From Morinoia aosen (taxonomy: Eukaryota; Arthropoda; Malacostraca; Amphipoda; Talitridae): a stretch of DNA of 64,000 nt. The notes under the pieces are model-generated. The model was not told the origin of the DNA. It was given only the letters and a program-made list of their open reading frames with translations, and did no database searches. The position numbers were made by a program, and so were the translations under genes. Below are positions 25,857 to 38,355 of the stretch, one piece after another. The number at the start of each line of letters is the position of its first letter. Positions within the stretch are counted from its first letter, which is position 1. The DNA lies in contig CM059571.1 of assembly GCA_030386875.1 (NCBI GenBank), positions 30,436,355 through 30,500,354 on the forward strand, in the 5' to 3' direction.

Positions 25857-25866
25857 GGTCTCGCAC

Positions 25867-26443
25867 ATGGAGCTAGGATATACTGGAGGGAGCATAGCCG
25901 ATTCCAATCGGGTTCAAATTAGCTGCAAAAGTTGGGAGACTGGGACATTGGCAAGGCCCCACACGTTAGCCAACCACAGACGCTTGGCTGAAGTTGGCTC
26001 CTCCTCGCCTCCTCACCTCCTCTACGATTCGCCCTCCCATTTTCCAAAGCAAGATTAGTACCGCTCCACAAATCGAAGGATGAGGTGCGCTTGCAAGTCG
26101 CTCTCTAATTTGTTATATTCAAGGGCCTGTAATCTTTATAGTTTTCAACTCTAAATGTATCTTTGCTAGCAATTTTGATATTATTAAGTGTCCTCAAGTG
26201 AGGAAACACAATTTATTATCTTTCGGAGTCTTAGAATCCCAAATTAATGATTAACGAAAAACTCAACAGCTGAAAGAGCATTCAGCGAGCGTGTGCGCAT
26301 CCCAACGTTGTCAGGAGGTAACTGGCTTCTGTGCTGACGTCACACTTGCGAGACGGCTATTGGTTACCACAGACAGAGGAGAAATCTCAAAAACTGGTTC
26401 TCTTCACAGACGGCTATGCTCCCTCCATATATCCTAGCTCCAT
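25867..26443. mobile_element. 577-bp TIR element with 10-bp target duplication
   Basis: Flanked by GGTCTCGCAC at 25857-25866 and 26444-26453; the ends are ATGGAGCTAGGATATACTGG and its near-complement (about 34 bp with one indel). The right arm has the undisturbed site GTTGGTCCCGCACTTCCC near 58280. A 9-10 bp duplication would suit a Mutator-type MITE; if the ends are read as CATGG the duplication is 8 bp and hAT is possible. No transposase. Confidence 0.75.
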
Positions 26444-27062
26444 GGTCTCGCACTTCCCTACTGTAAACAGCGTCATGCAGTTCCCTCCCCTCGCAAGCTT
26501 TGAATACCAGTAAAGTGTTCTTTGGAGACCAGTTTTTTCCTACCCTACCAGCGGGAGCCGTACTCCTATATGTAGAGGATATTGACGTAGCACGCTCTGA
26601 GTGTGCTCTTTTGAGTGGAGGTGTGTGTGTGCATGGTACGTGAGATCTGTTACCTAAGTACTGCACTACCACCTTTATATAGTGCATGAGAAACAAGGTA
26701 TAATTAGAGTTGGTAGGTAGCTCTTTATTCAATCCAAATGTTGTAAAATTAGCCACTTATCAAATAAAATTTGGTATGGAAGTCACTCAGGGGTAACTCA
26801 TTAAAATTTCTTCTTGCCAAGTGCTCAAACTGGAACAATATAATCCGAAATAACAGCAAGTACTGTAACCAAGACAACAAAAACCCTGAGCGGTTAACTG
26901 TCCCGCTACAGTGGTCTAAATTGCACGAAAATCCAGCCCCAGGCTCACGGGCTTGTGTAATCGATGACTTTACGGCCTACAGAAGGAATTCGCACCAGAC
27001 AACTCTAGCATTTAGGAGCTACTGCTGCCAGAGAAGCAGTACGCGCATTAGCAAGTTGTTTG

Positions 27063-28630
27063 CAATACATGGACCATGTCTGTGAACACAACTCTTTCTT
27101 TTTCATGCCATCTAATCCCTCCGATGTAATTACGAGCATAAACAACTTGAAAAACAAATCAAATGAATTAAATACATTCTCAGCTAAAGTTATTAAGGCT
27201 ATAGCTGATATAATAGCACCGTGCATATCTAATATTATCAACCATTCACTTTCTCAAGGTATCTTCCCCAACTCTCTCAAAACTGCCAGAGTGACCCCTA
27301 TTTTTAAAAATGATGATATAAATTGCATTAATAATTATAGACATATCTCTGTACTGCCAATTATTAGCAAAATATTTGAAAAAATTGTGTATAAAAAAGT
27401 TCATTCGTATTTTGAACAAAAATCTTTTCTCTTTGACAAACAATACGGTTTTCGTTCCAAAAAATCGACACAAGCTATATTAAATAATTTACAGTACCTT
27501 TACTCTAATATAGATGAAGGAAAGCTTGTTTTCTCCGTGTTTCTCGACTTTCGAAAAGCATTCGATTGTGTGGACCATAACATATTACTCTCGAAACTAC
27601 ACTGTTATGGCATTCGAGGAATCGCCCATGATGGGTTCAAATCATACCAAACCGGAAACAATATGTTGTCATTGACAATGCAAAATCAGACCCACAGACA
27701 ATTAGCCATGGAGTTCCACAACGATCTGTCCTAGGGCCTATCCTAAGTCTGATATTTATAAATGATATTATCAAATCTACATCATTTATAAATTTCATAC
27801 TTTTTGCCGATGACAGCACGCTGTCTGCGGTCCTTCCGAACCAAAATCCCGCTCTGATTGCGGAGAGTATAAATAATGAACTCCATAAGGTTTCATTGTG
27901 GCTTAAAGCTAATAAAATAAGCCTCAACAACGATAAAACAAAATATATTACATTCTCATGCAAGAAAAATATATCTCTCACACGCACAAAAATTGGCGAA
28001 GGTGAAAACGAAGAAACCAACTCATGCAAGTTTCTTGGCATCATAATAGATAAACATCTGACCTTTAAAGAGCACATCGCTCATATTAGTTCTAAATTAT
28101 CGAAATCCGTCGGAATCCTGAATAAAGTTAAAAATTACCTGCCTGAAACAGCTTTACGAATGCTCTACCGAACGCTAATTTCACCATACTTGCAATACGG
28201 AATAAAAGCATGGCACGGTACTGATAAAAATAAAACCAATAACATTTTTACTCTGCAAAAAAGAGCCATCAGAGTGGTAAAGAAACTAGAATATAATGCT
28301 CACACAAATGATTCATTCAAAAATTTACAAATACTTAAACTTTCGGATCTCTACAAAATCTCCATTTGCAATTTCATTTACAAAACATTATCAATTGATG
28401 GCGACAATAGCCTAAAACAATTATTAACTGCGAAAACTGGTCATGACGACCATTCAACCCGAAATAGAAGTAAATTCATGCTTCCTTATTATTCAAAGGA
28501 CCGGTCGCAACACAGTATCCTCTTCGTTGGAACTAAAACTTGGAACTCTATACCTGCGGAGATCCGTAAATGTAATTCGTACAAAGTATTCAAAAGACAT
28601 CTTGAGTCTCACTTCCTATCAGAATACTAG
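27063..28630 (+). pseudogene. truncated LINE ORF2, reverse transcriptase part
   Basis: Homologous to residues about 390-903 of the ORF2 at 40298-43009. It starts inside the linker between endonuclease and RT (MDHVCEHNSFFF) and retains RT blocks TPIFK...NNYRHISVLP, FLDFRKAFDCVDH, VPQRSVLGP and FADDSTLSA in two frames with a shift near 27650. The stop at 28628-28630 follows the family C-terminus SHFLSEY. The truncation removes ORF1 and the endonuclease, so it could not mobilise itself. Confidence 0.85.
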
Positions 28631-28999
28631 TCGTGTAAGATCCCCATGTCAAATCTTGTCTCCTACATGACTGTTTCCAATAATGTAATATGCCATGGGT
28701 AATATCGCCGATATTCAGTCTACTGTTAAATCGCTTATCGAATGTACTGTTAATATAGTCCATATAACCTATATTGTAAAATGAAATATCTGATATCGAG
28801 TAAATTATCTCACTGATCAGTCTAATGCGAAACTAGGTTAAGTGATTTAGGTTAAACAGTTTTGTACACCTTAGAATAACGTGATGGTAGGATGCCCCAG
28901 AAGTCGCTGAACCCATTCGGGCCCACAGGTAGCTATATTCAAACTTGTCCATTGTACTAGACTTGAGAAACATTCTACCTCTGTATCTCCTGTGGTAAA
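27063..28999 (+). mobile_element. 5'-truncated L2-type LINE inserted in the left arm
   Basis: Flanked by the 7-bp duplication TTGTTTG at 27056-27062 and 29000-29006; the empty site in the right arm is TTGTTTA (52845-52851, minus strand). It contains the second half of ORF2, closely related to the LINE at 39893-45490: RT motifs VFLDFRKAFDCVDH, ILFADDSTLSA and the C-terminal region to SHFLSEY at 28630. The frame changes once near 27650. It ends with GTGGTAAA, where the related LINE continues as repeated AAATTGTTT. Confidence 0.88.
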
Positions 29000-30429
29000 T
29001 TGTTTGTTAATTTCTGACATTCAAATGTTTCTTGATGGCCTTGGTAATTTCACTTGCAGATGAGCCCAACCAGTTAGGTAATCTCGCTATAATAGGACTG
29101 ATGAATATTCGACTTCTCAAGTTAAGGTTAAATGAAACACGGCAAAATGAGCGGCTTCTTTAGCTGCCGCCTTCCATGTGGCACCTGAATGTATAGCTTC
29201 CAAGGGCTTATGAAATATAAGCAAAAACTCAAGTTATCATTCCTATGGGATTCTATAGAATATAAAAAATGCTAACTTTAGTGAAACATGTTTGCTTTCG
29301 TGCCTACCATTTTTGGAATTTTGGCAGAATTATTTTTGAAGACGCTTCAAACACAGGGAGAACAGGAAACGGAAGCCTGAAATGATGTTCATGAGCATGA
29401 ATCATGGCGATTGTTCTTTAATTGGAAACGAATGAGAAAAGAACAAGTTGCCAATCCTTCACGTGGAGATCTTTTTCTTTAGTTCCCAAAGTGGTTAAAA
29501 AACCTACTTTTCAAATATGAACCTAACGTTTCTCTTGTGGTAACGACTTATGATTCTTATTTCCTTAAGGCAAAAAAACTCCTTAAACTGTTCAAAAATT
29601 GCCCTCTATTTTCAAATAAACGAATGTTTACCTAAAACGATCATTTAGATGGGTTTCCAATAATTTTGGGGGATTAAAGTCACAATTAGTATGAGATCAA
29701 CAGGAGTTGCTACGGAAATTGCTAGAGATTTGACTTCGGTTTGACTGGCTAGCTAAGTAACGCTGTCTGATCAGAATCAAGCTTATGAATCTGAACATAA
29801 TCATGATGTAGCAAACGATGCTTCATCGGAAAATTAACGCTTACGACGTTCCCAATGTGATGGCTTAGGATATTTTGATCGCATCGTTTGCAAGCCATGA
29901 CGAATGCAAAGTGCTGTTTGGGGGAAATTTTGGGATTAGAGGACCCGCCGTGCCATTTTAATTGTGAGTTGATATGTAACGAAGGATCGGTCACTCAACG
30001 GCTCAAATTCAGGTATATCATTTGAGTACTATTGAAGTTCATCACGTTATAAATTACCAAAAAATTCACTTACATTTTTATTGGAAGACTGTTAATCGTT
30101 AAAATGTACTACCTATGAAGGCTATATAACGCAAAGTTTCGACGTACAAAAAACATCATCATCAGGCTGAAAATATACTGAAAAATTGATCAGTCACATT
30201 GGTAAAATGCAAACCTAATTCTTAAGCTATATGAGACTAGAATGAAAGATGAAATCACAGCTCAAATATATTTTATAAATGACTATATATGAAGTTTGTT
30301 CGACAAAAATCTGAATACACGGGATCAGGTACAGTAATAGTATTGCACATTATATGTTCATTGGACAAGCGTTAGGAGCGAAATGACCGGACGAGCAGTT
30401 GCCTCAAACTTCTAAGCTGTGGTTTTAGT

Positions 30430-31095
30430 AAATAGTTTTGAGGAAAAAGTCATTTGTATTTTCGTTGAGAGCAGGTTTAAGTTTATGGATGTGTAACGCT
30501 TCTATATTTGAAAATCCTCTTTTTTATTCACTTTATATAAGATTTTTGTATTAGGGCATAGATCTTCATTTGATGGTTTGCAACTAATGTCAATGCGGCG
30601 GTGATTGAAAATAGAACCTTGGTATTTATGGGCGGTTGATCTTTGCCGCAGGGTCATCAAGGTCAAGCCAATGCAACATTTATCAAGAGACTTACATTCT
30701 CTTCTGTCACACTTAAATTAGTAAATCACATTGGCCCTGTCCAGAACAATAACCCTAGATGCAGATATAATATTTTTCACCAGGAGGTCACTGATTTTGC
30801 GGTTTTTATGATATACACAGACGTTAATTGACGTATCAGGATCTGTTGGCTGAACAAAAGTTTTAACAATGTTCTTAAAAACTCGTTCATCAATTTTGAA
30901 ATTTTTGTGCATTTGGTTTTCATAAAAGATATTAATATTGCGAGAATTCAGTTCAGGATTATCTTTATCACCCAAGGTTCTGTTTAAGAAATTAGCAATA
31001 GGTATATCAATGAGAGTATCAGGAAAATTGTTGTTATCCAGCACTCGCTTAACTTTAAGCATTCCTGAATGGAAACTTGACCAGCTGCTACACAC
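30430..31095 (-). pseudogene. Penelope-like element fragment with GIY-YIG nuclease domain, left copy
   Basis: A fossil of a Penelope-like retroelement: the C-terminal end of the protein, including the linker after the RT (NPELNSRNINI, NQMHKNFKIDERV, DRANVIY) and the GIY-YIG endonuclease region. The RT part is not seen nearby, so it is truncated, and it is broken. The same fragment is present inverted in the right arm, so it entered before the duplication. Confidence 0.72.
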
Positions 31096-31122
31096 CTTAT
31101 AAGCTCTATTTATTAACGTATG

Positions 31123-31218
31123 TATAACACCCTAGCGGTTTAGTAGGCAAAGTGTACAATAGCAGTTTAGTAGGCAAAGTGTTCATTTGCTTCGCTAATG
31201 TACAAAGAGGGTGTTATA
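31123..31218. mobile_element. 96-bp TIR element, left copy
   Basis: TATAACACCCT at one end and AGGGTGTTATA at the other, with two inner copies of GTTTAGTAGGCAAAGTGT. TA at both edges would fit a Tc1/mariner-type duplication. The same 96 bp are at 50557-50652, inverted. Confidence 0.5.
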
Positions 31219-32745
31219 TTTCAGGGTAATTCATTTCAAACATATATGAACATTTGCAAGTGTCATGCTGACCATATTGCTATCTTTAAATAATGATTGA
31301 TGGCCGTGCAAGGCTTTCATCGAAGCCTCAATTTGTTTTAACTGATTTATGCCAATTTGTACGAACAATTTATGTGAATTCAATTTTATGAACTGAAGAA
31401 TTGTAGAACGTCAAGGAATTGTAGTGAAATTTTACAACAGTTGAAGACTTGAATTTTATTATTGATACAAAAGAGCCTTCCCATTTAGAGTTTAGATTTT
31501 GTTCTCGATCTAAATGAGAAACTCTCCATCTATTCACGCCATTTGAGCTACAACCTATAATTGTGAGCAAACGCTCACATGATAAAGTATTTATACGCCC
31601 GTCAATGGGAAGAAACATATTCATAAGTTTGTTAAAACTTTGACTGCGACGTGCGCCACCGGTGGTACACGGTGGTTATTTTCATAATGCTGCTGATCGG
31701 CCAGTACTCGCAAATTCAATTTTTTCAATTCATCAGTAGTCACAAATTTAAATTGTTCAGGCTCCCTGAAAACTTGAACTTATTGTTTGAATTAAATGCT
31801 ACTCCTCCATAGTTTTGCAGATACAGGAATTTCAATCATATCATTATCGCGATAAGGCTTTAAAGAAGCTTCAGAAGCATGGGTTAGATTATTGAGAAAA
31901 GATATAATCCAACTATTATTTGCGGAAAATATACGTAAAAATTGCAAAAGGTAAAATTATGGAAAAAATCTTAAAATTCGGCGAAACCAAATCTCAAAAA
32001 TCAACTCCGATGTTTCTTCTGATAATACATTTAGCTATCTAAAAATCACATTGCCGGATCTGTAGCGTCAAAGTTGTAGGAGTATAGTTTTCAAAAAAAT
32101 CTCAAATAATCAAATTTTCAATATAAATGCAAAAAACATCTGAAACAAAGAGGAATCGGGGCAAAATTTCACACGTAAAGTGAAAATTTTAGAAAATTCT
32201 GTCCAGAAATGGCGGACTATTTTTGAGCGAGACAGTCCCTTTCGGTTGTCGCGTCGAAGTTTCCTCCTCAAATGATGACGCAGGTTCAAGCTTCAGCAGA
32301 CGAGAGTTAGCGATTCATCTCACGGGCGAACTGCTTTCGAACTAAAACAAAACATTCTAACACGTCCAGTGAAATGTAACTGAAGGCTTAGAAGGACAAA
32401 TAACAGCGAATAAGTTGTGTGTGTTTACGGGTTAAACATCTTCAAAATTTCAAGAAGTACACAAAAAGATTCTGAACAAAAAATGAAACTATCGATTTCG
32501 TTGCATTTCACTATCCCATTCATTGGAATTTCTGTTACCTCGAAGGAGCTCCATTGCGTTCAGAGTCCTCGATTTTAGTTTGTTCTTTTTTACCCGCCGC
32601 ATGTGTTATTTAACTCCAAGGTGTGTTCTTGCTTCTAACGATTTTTCACTTAAATAAAAACAAATTTTCCTCTCAATAATTTCTACTCAGTGAACAGAAC
32701 CTAAAATATCCTTCCCTCTATCCATACATCCGATACAATTTCACG

Positions 32746-34167
32746 ATGTATTCATATGAAACTCGCTCTGCAACTCGTAAAGCGGCTTTATCTGGAGAAA
32801 TAACATCCCTCACAACGTCGCTTGAAAAATCAAAGCCAAAAAATCAGAATGTATCTGAACCGTTCATAAAACAAAAACGAAAACCACCAAAAACGTTACG
32901 CGTAAAATCGCTCGTTTAAAAGCCTCAACCGCTCAAAATGACAAAAGAAACCCCGACGGTAAAGCAGTGCGACGTCAACGAAAGCACCGCAGCACATCCG
33001 ACATCACCAGAGCGAGCCGACAGAGAGTCGACAGAAGGTCGCCCGACAGAGAGCCGAGTTTCGGGTTCACCAGCTACGGACAAAAATCTCCCAAGCGCAG
33101 CTGGTAACAATGAAGTCTTCACATCGGCATCGCACGCAGTCGAAACAAGCCCTAGCAAGAGCAAGAAAGAAGCCCCTGAGCCTGGACTCCACTATCCAAG
33201 CAATCCTCGAGAGGATACACCAGCGAAAGAAATCTTACTTGGTACGATGTGCAAAAATGTAAATTTGTCTCTAGATACCGAAAATGATGCGATGAATGAG
33301 CCGAATATTAGCGGTTCTAATATTTATAATTCCAGTGATCATGATTACCTGAATATTGCGTCAAGTAGCTTGCACCCGCTTCAAATTTCAATGTCCCATT
33401 ACATTCACCAGGTAAACAATAACCTGTCTCTCACTGCAGCCCACTTAATGAAAATGTCAAAACAGCGGACGCCTCCAAGTCCACTTTCGATATCTTCCAC
33501 CGCTTCAAATATTAGACTCATTACAGAACAACTTTTTAAATTGAACTTGCATGTAAGCTCTTTTGATCTTACGCCAAAGACCTCGCTTTCTACAGGCCAA
33601 TTTTCTGACTCACAGTGCAAAAAACCTCTGGATACATTTCTCGTCGGAGATAAAATTCTCACGACGGTCTAAAGGAACGACATTGACCCCACTCGTAAAA
33701 TAAGAACTGTAATTTCAGGTCGCATTGATGATCTCCTTGACGTAATTGGCCAAATGCCTCAATTCACTAACTACATCGTTTGCTTCAGAGACTTAAGCCT
33801 CTCACAACCTAACATTGCTAAAATCAAAGAACTCATATTGTCTAAGCATGCCTTAGCCCGCATTTATGTAGTGAGTGCATGTAGCGGCAAAAAATTGTAT
33901 CAGGCGTTGAATTTGTGTAAAACAAACGGTATTAAATTGATTCCGCTTCGAACAAACAATGCAACTGATCTCATAACTTGCAATGATGTTCGTACTTCGC
34001 CCGGTACAAGAGAAGAAACACACCATTTTCTTCAACAGATTGCTCTTAGATCGAGTCTAAAACTCACTTTACAATCTAGCTCCAGTATTATAAACTCCAA
34101 TGGCCTGAATGACAAAACTGAATGTTCCAACATCAGTGCAGAACAGCAAAATGAATTGAAGAATTGA
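32746..34167 (+). pseudogene. LINE ORF1, SGNH-esterase-like region without catalytic Ser
   Basis: One frame runs from ATG at 32746 to 34167, interrupted by stops at 32917-32919 and 33670-33672. The N-terminal 200 residues are Ser/Pro/Thr-rich and basic. The last third has the order of an SGNH/GDSL esterase: VGDKIL at the place of the GDS motif, TVISGRIDDLLDVIG, a central NYIVCF strand, then ARIYVVSACSG and NGIKLIPLR. Esterase domains are known in ORF1 of some CR1-like LINEs. Here the nucleophile position is Lys, so activity is unlikely even before the breaks. The assignment is from pattern only. Confidence 0.5.
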
Positions 34168-34471
34168 AACTTGAAACAGCCAGAAGAATTGAAACTTGAA
34201 ACAGCCAGTGACTGGCTGTTTCAAGTGAAGTCTCCAGAAACCGGAATCATTGCTTGCCTGTTGGGGATGAACGTTCTCCTCCATTGATCTCCGACTACCA
34301 CACAGTACCCACAAAAATAGGTTTTCGTTATTATCTGACGCGAACTCAGAGAGCGATATACCTTCATCACAAACGAGTACAAAGCAGCAACCACCAACCA
34401 CGTACTCGGATGCATTAAAATCAATACAAAGAGAAAAATTGCAGCAGAATCTCAGTCGAAATCCTATATAA

Positions 34472-37400
34472 CATTTACAGCCAAACCGCATACATGACCA
34501 CCACCATGAGAATAGAAATGGCAAGGGGACCCCTCATTTCTCAGTCGCTCACTCAACTAAAACTGGCCACAGCCTGCCAATTCAAAGCCAGGAAAACAAG
34601 AAATCCAAACAACTCTCGTCTGATAATGCTGAAAGTCAGCCTAAATATGACTCAAGCCCCATGTACTCACTCGTCAGCACCACCATGGATGAATTAAAAC
34701 GATCATTGAAAGTGAAGCTGCTTCCTACCATAGCCGATGGGCACTGCCTCCTTCATGCAGTAACTCACCAGCTTAAAACACAATCGTCTTCAAAATGGAA
34801 TTACAATTCCTTAAAAGCAGCAATAAAAAATGAGAGCAATACAAATGAAAACAAATACGTAAATTTCCTTGCCAAGAAAAGCGGTGATCTACCTAGGCTC
34901 ATAAGTAAATACATTGACGAAAAACACTTTGATCATGAAGCTGGGGATCTAATACCACATAACATATCAAAGATCACTGGTAGGAGAATTTTCATTTTCG
35001 ATGAGCAAGGCGATGGTATTTGGAAAACAGTAGTCGACCCCTCACCAGAAGTATCAACTAAAAACCATCCGCTGATGCTTCATCGGAAAAATGATCACTA
35101 CAGTACCCTTGTTGCACAAGACAAAACCAAGACTGATATCACATCATCTTCATGACAAAATACTGTTGTCCAGTTGAATGGCAGTCTCTCAAATACACCT
35201 GATGCTAGACCTGACACTCTGGGCAACAATGATAAGATCAACGAATCCACGAAACAGTCCCTACCAAAGAATCACTTTGATACCACAAATAATCGCCATA
35301 AAATAAAAAACATCAAAATTAAACATATCAATGCTCGTAGCCTCATTAGCAAGCTGGATGACATTAGAGTAATGTTGGTCACAGAAGACTTTGACATTTT
35401 ATGTGTTTCCGAGACATGGTTTGATTCGCGAACTCAAAGCTCCTTTTTCAATTTTCCCGATTACGTGCTGTACCGCCATGACGGCGTTAAAAGTAGCAAA
35501 GGTAGTGGATCTTGTATTTTCGTGAAAGAAATTTATCTGTCGTCTTTACTTTTAACAAATGAAGTGTGCGAGGGCATAGAAATGGTTTGGTTGAAAGTGC
35601 AAACAAATAAACATAAGTCCATCATTACCGGCAGCCTTTACCGGCACCCATCAGCTTCTCTACCAACAACAATAGAGTTCATCGAGAAAATTTTCAAAGA
35701 AATCTTAGCTAGAAAAAAGTCATTCTTTGCATTCGGTGATTTTAATATTGACCTAACGGATGAAAAAAGTCAGCTAAGCAGACTGTTGTACAAACTAAAC
35801 CTTTCGTAAATGGTTAAAGAACCGACTCGCGTTACAAGAGTATCTAAGACTCTCCTCGATCTGGCAATTACAAACAAACCTACGGCAATACTTAGTACAG
35901 TTATATCACCCTCTGTCGCCGATCATCACTCTGTAGAATGTAAAATTAATATTACAAAGGAAAGACAAAACTATCGTTTCATGACTTACCGCCTAAAAAG
36001 TCAATATTCACCGGAACTACTTAATGAAAAACTCCTAAACAGGCTCGCCGAATTTCAGAGTATGATGCAATCTGACGATGTAGACATTCAAGTTTCTATC
36101 TTTAACGAGAACTTCACAGCAGCTCTCAATGAATGCGCTCCTTATATCACCAAAAAAACTAAACCAAAACGCACTCTCTGGATTACCAGCGAAATTAAAG
36201 ACCTAAGCAGAATAAAGAAAGGTTCCTTGCGAGAGTATAAAGAAAACAGGTCAAACATTACTTTATACAAGAGATATAAAGAACTTGGAAATATTCTTCG
36301 GAAGAAAATCACACAAGCAAAACAAACTCAATTCCACCAAGAACTATTCATGGCAAAAAATAACCCAAAACGTACATGGGAGATCATTAGTGAGGTGGCT
36401 CAATATAAAAACTTAGAGCGCAAAAGTGTTTTTGAAAATCCTTTGAAAAAAGCCACTGAGTTCAACACATTCTTTTCAAAAGTAGGTGCCCAAATCTTCG
36501 AGGAAGTGAGTAGAGCCAGTCCGAGGAAACTGACAGTTGAAAGTTCATGCCCTACTGCACTTTTAAAGGCTGGTGCACTGTGGAAGCCACGTCCTGTCGA
36601 TTTACCGAGTTACAAACTATTTTATACTCATTGAAAAACACAAAAGCAGTCGGACATGATGGAATCAGCCTCCAATACATAAAAGACAGTTTCCCAGTCA
36701 CTGCACCATTGATTCGTTTGATTATCAACACATCAATAGTAACTAATAAGTTTCCAAAACAGTGGAAACACTCCATAATAAGACCGTTGCATAAAACTGG
36801 TGACATAAATACAGCGTCAAATTACAGGCCCATTAGCCTTTTACCTGTCCTGTCCAAAATATTAGAAAAAGTAGTAACGAATCAACTGTCATCTCACCTG
36901 GACGAGTCATATTTACTTCATCGAAATCAATATGCCTATAGAAAGAACACTAGCACTCAAGACGCCCTGCTTAACATCACTGAAAAAATATACCGCGACA
37001 TCGATCAAAAAAATATAACACTTTTTCAGCTACTCGATCTCTCTAAAGCATTCGACAGCGTCGAACATGATCAACTCTTACGAAAATACTAAACTTAGGA
37101 GTGGATACGCAGTGGTTTAAAAGTTACCTATCAAATCGATCACATGCAGTCCTCTTAGATAACAAGTTGTCCCCATTCCTTCAAAATAGCTTTGGTGTCC
37201 CTCAAGGATCAATTCTGGGCCCGCTATTGTTTTCAATTTTCATTTACGATTTCCCTCCAATGCCTTCTAACACACGAATCTCCATGTACGCAGATGATGT
37301 CCAAATTGCAATGACAAGCTCTGTAGCAGAAATACCTCAGACGAAAAAAGGAGCTGAAGCTCTATTGAACAGCCTCAAGTCATGGTATGATCAAAACGGT

Positions 37401-38123
37401 CTCAAGCTAAACGCGAGTAAAACACAATTCATTATTTTTGGGTCAAAACATTCCATAAACAACATTCGAAATATAGATACAGTTGGAAATGATAAAATTC
37501 ACCCATCAGAAAAAGTAAAAAATTTAGGTATATGGTTCGATAGAAACATGACCTTCAAATCCCACATTTATAAAACCTGCAGCACAATTCACGGGACTTT
37601 ATTGTTTTTTAATCGTATAAAAAGTATGCTTGACGAAGAATCTAGATTGTTAGCCGTTCAATCTTTGGCCTTATCATGTATTGACTACTGTAGCCTGGTT
37701 TGGGGAGATATGTCGAAACAACTTCAGAAAGACCTACAAAAATGCATGCATTTTGCGGCAAAGGTTATATGCAACTGTAAATTCAAAAAGAATGACCACG
37801 TAACACCTCTCTTGAATAAACTTGGCTGGGCTCCGATTCGGGAAAGGTTTCTGGAGCACAAAGCCCAATACGTTTTCTCCTCTTTATATCTTCCTCATAG
37901 CAGTGCTGAAATAGTTGAATTCCACTCCCCTACCGTCACCAACCAAAAGCCGAACAGGAGACGTGATGTCTCAATCAAATACCGTTCATCTAACATCGGG
38001 CAGAAAGCTCTGTCAGTATCAGGCGCCTTACTGTGGAACAGACTCCTCCAGAGCATCAAAACCCCTCAAACACTGAGAGAATTCAAAACTAAATTGGCTC
38101 TCTTTCTTGCGTCAACACAATAA
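34472..38123 (+). pseudogene. LINE ORF2: OTU protease - AP endonuclease - reverse transcriptase
   Basis: The OTU part (from ATG 34661, residues 22-150) has ADGHC with Cys at codon 34745-34747 and NDHYSTL with the His, the catalytic pair of OTU deubiquitinase-type cysteine proteases. The frame continues past TGA 35153-35155 into the endonuclease: INARSL, SETWF, GSLYRHP, FGDFNIDL, LLDLAITN, VADHHSV, with another stop at 35807-35809. RT follows after frameshifts near 36600 and 37090: IIRPLHK, NYRPISLLP, LLDLSKAFDSVEHD, GVPQGSILGPLLF, MYADDVQ. The C-terminus ends LFLASTQ. Because OTU and endonuclease share one frame with a single stop between them, they were very probably one polyprotein. Confidence 0.82.
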
Positions 38124-38355
38124 GTGTGAACTGCAGAAAGTGCTGGAAGAGAAGTCGGGTACTTTTATTGCTGGTTATCTTCTCTCTCGCTACATTATAC
38201 AACAATCGAGAGAGATTTATGACATGCACATGCAATATGACTGCCAGTACACGAGTATTAAGTACATGTATGTACGCACATGTAGCGCACGTATGTGCAT
38301 ATATGTGTGTATATGCGTATGGATATATGTGTATGTATGTGCGTGTCTGCATGTT

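Larger units (their letters stand above)
18949..31990. repeat. left arm of a large inverted duplication
   Basis: Reverse-complement match to 49786-63681. Outer edge: TACCAAGACAC at 18949-18959 and 63671-63681. Inner edge: about GAAACCAAA at 31982-31990 opposite 49786. The arm contains CUB exons 3-6, the 29-bp minisatellite, conserved non-coding sequence, a Penelope fragment and a 96-bp TIR element, all also in the right arm. Without its four private insertions (20789-21881, 24299-24624, 25867-26443, 27063-28999, plus their duplications) it measures about 9.08 kb, equal to the right arm without its one insertion. Identity is high in exons (one 165-base stretch shows roughly six differences) and lower in non-coding parts. 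Confidence 0.92.
32200..38355 (+). mobile_element. L2/CR1-type LINE with OTU protease domain, decayed
   Basis: A long non-LTR retrotransposon: 5' untranslated region from about 32200, ORF1 32746-34167, ORF2 about 34472-38123, then a short 3' region ending in a TATG/TGTA-rich microsatellite near 38262-38355 that may be its tail. Both outer ends are estimates and no target duplication was found. ORF2 order is OTU protease, AP endonuclease, reverse transcriptase, C-terminal domain. At least two in-frame stops in each ORF and two frameshifts in ORF2 show that it is inactive. Confidence 0.85.

Noticed and set aside
25830-25860. tRNA-like GGTTCAAACTC
   Set aside because: Only a T-arm-like word is present; no cloverleaf can be drawn around it and the right arm does not keep it.
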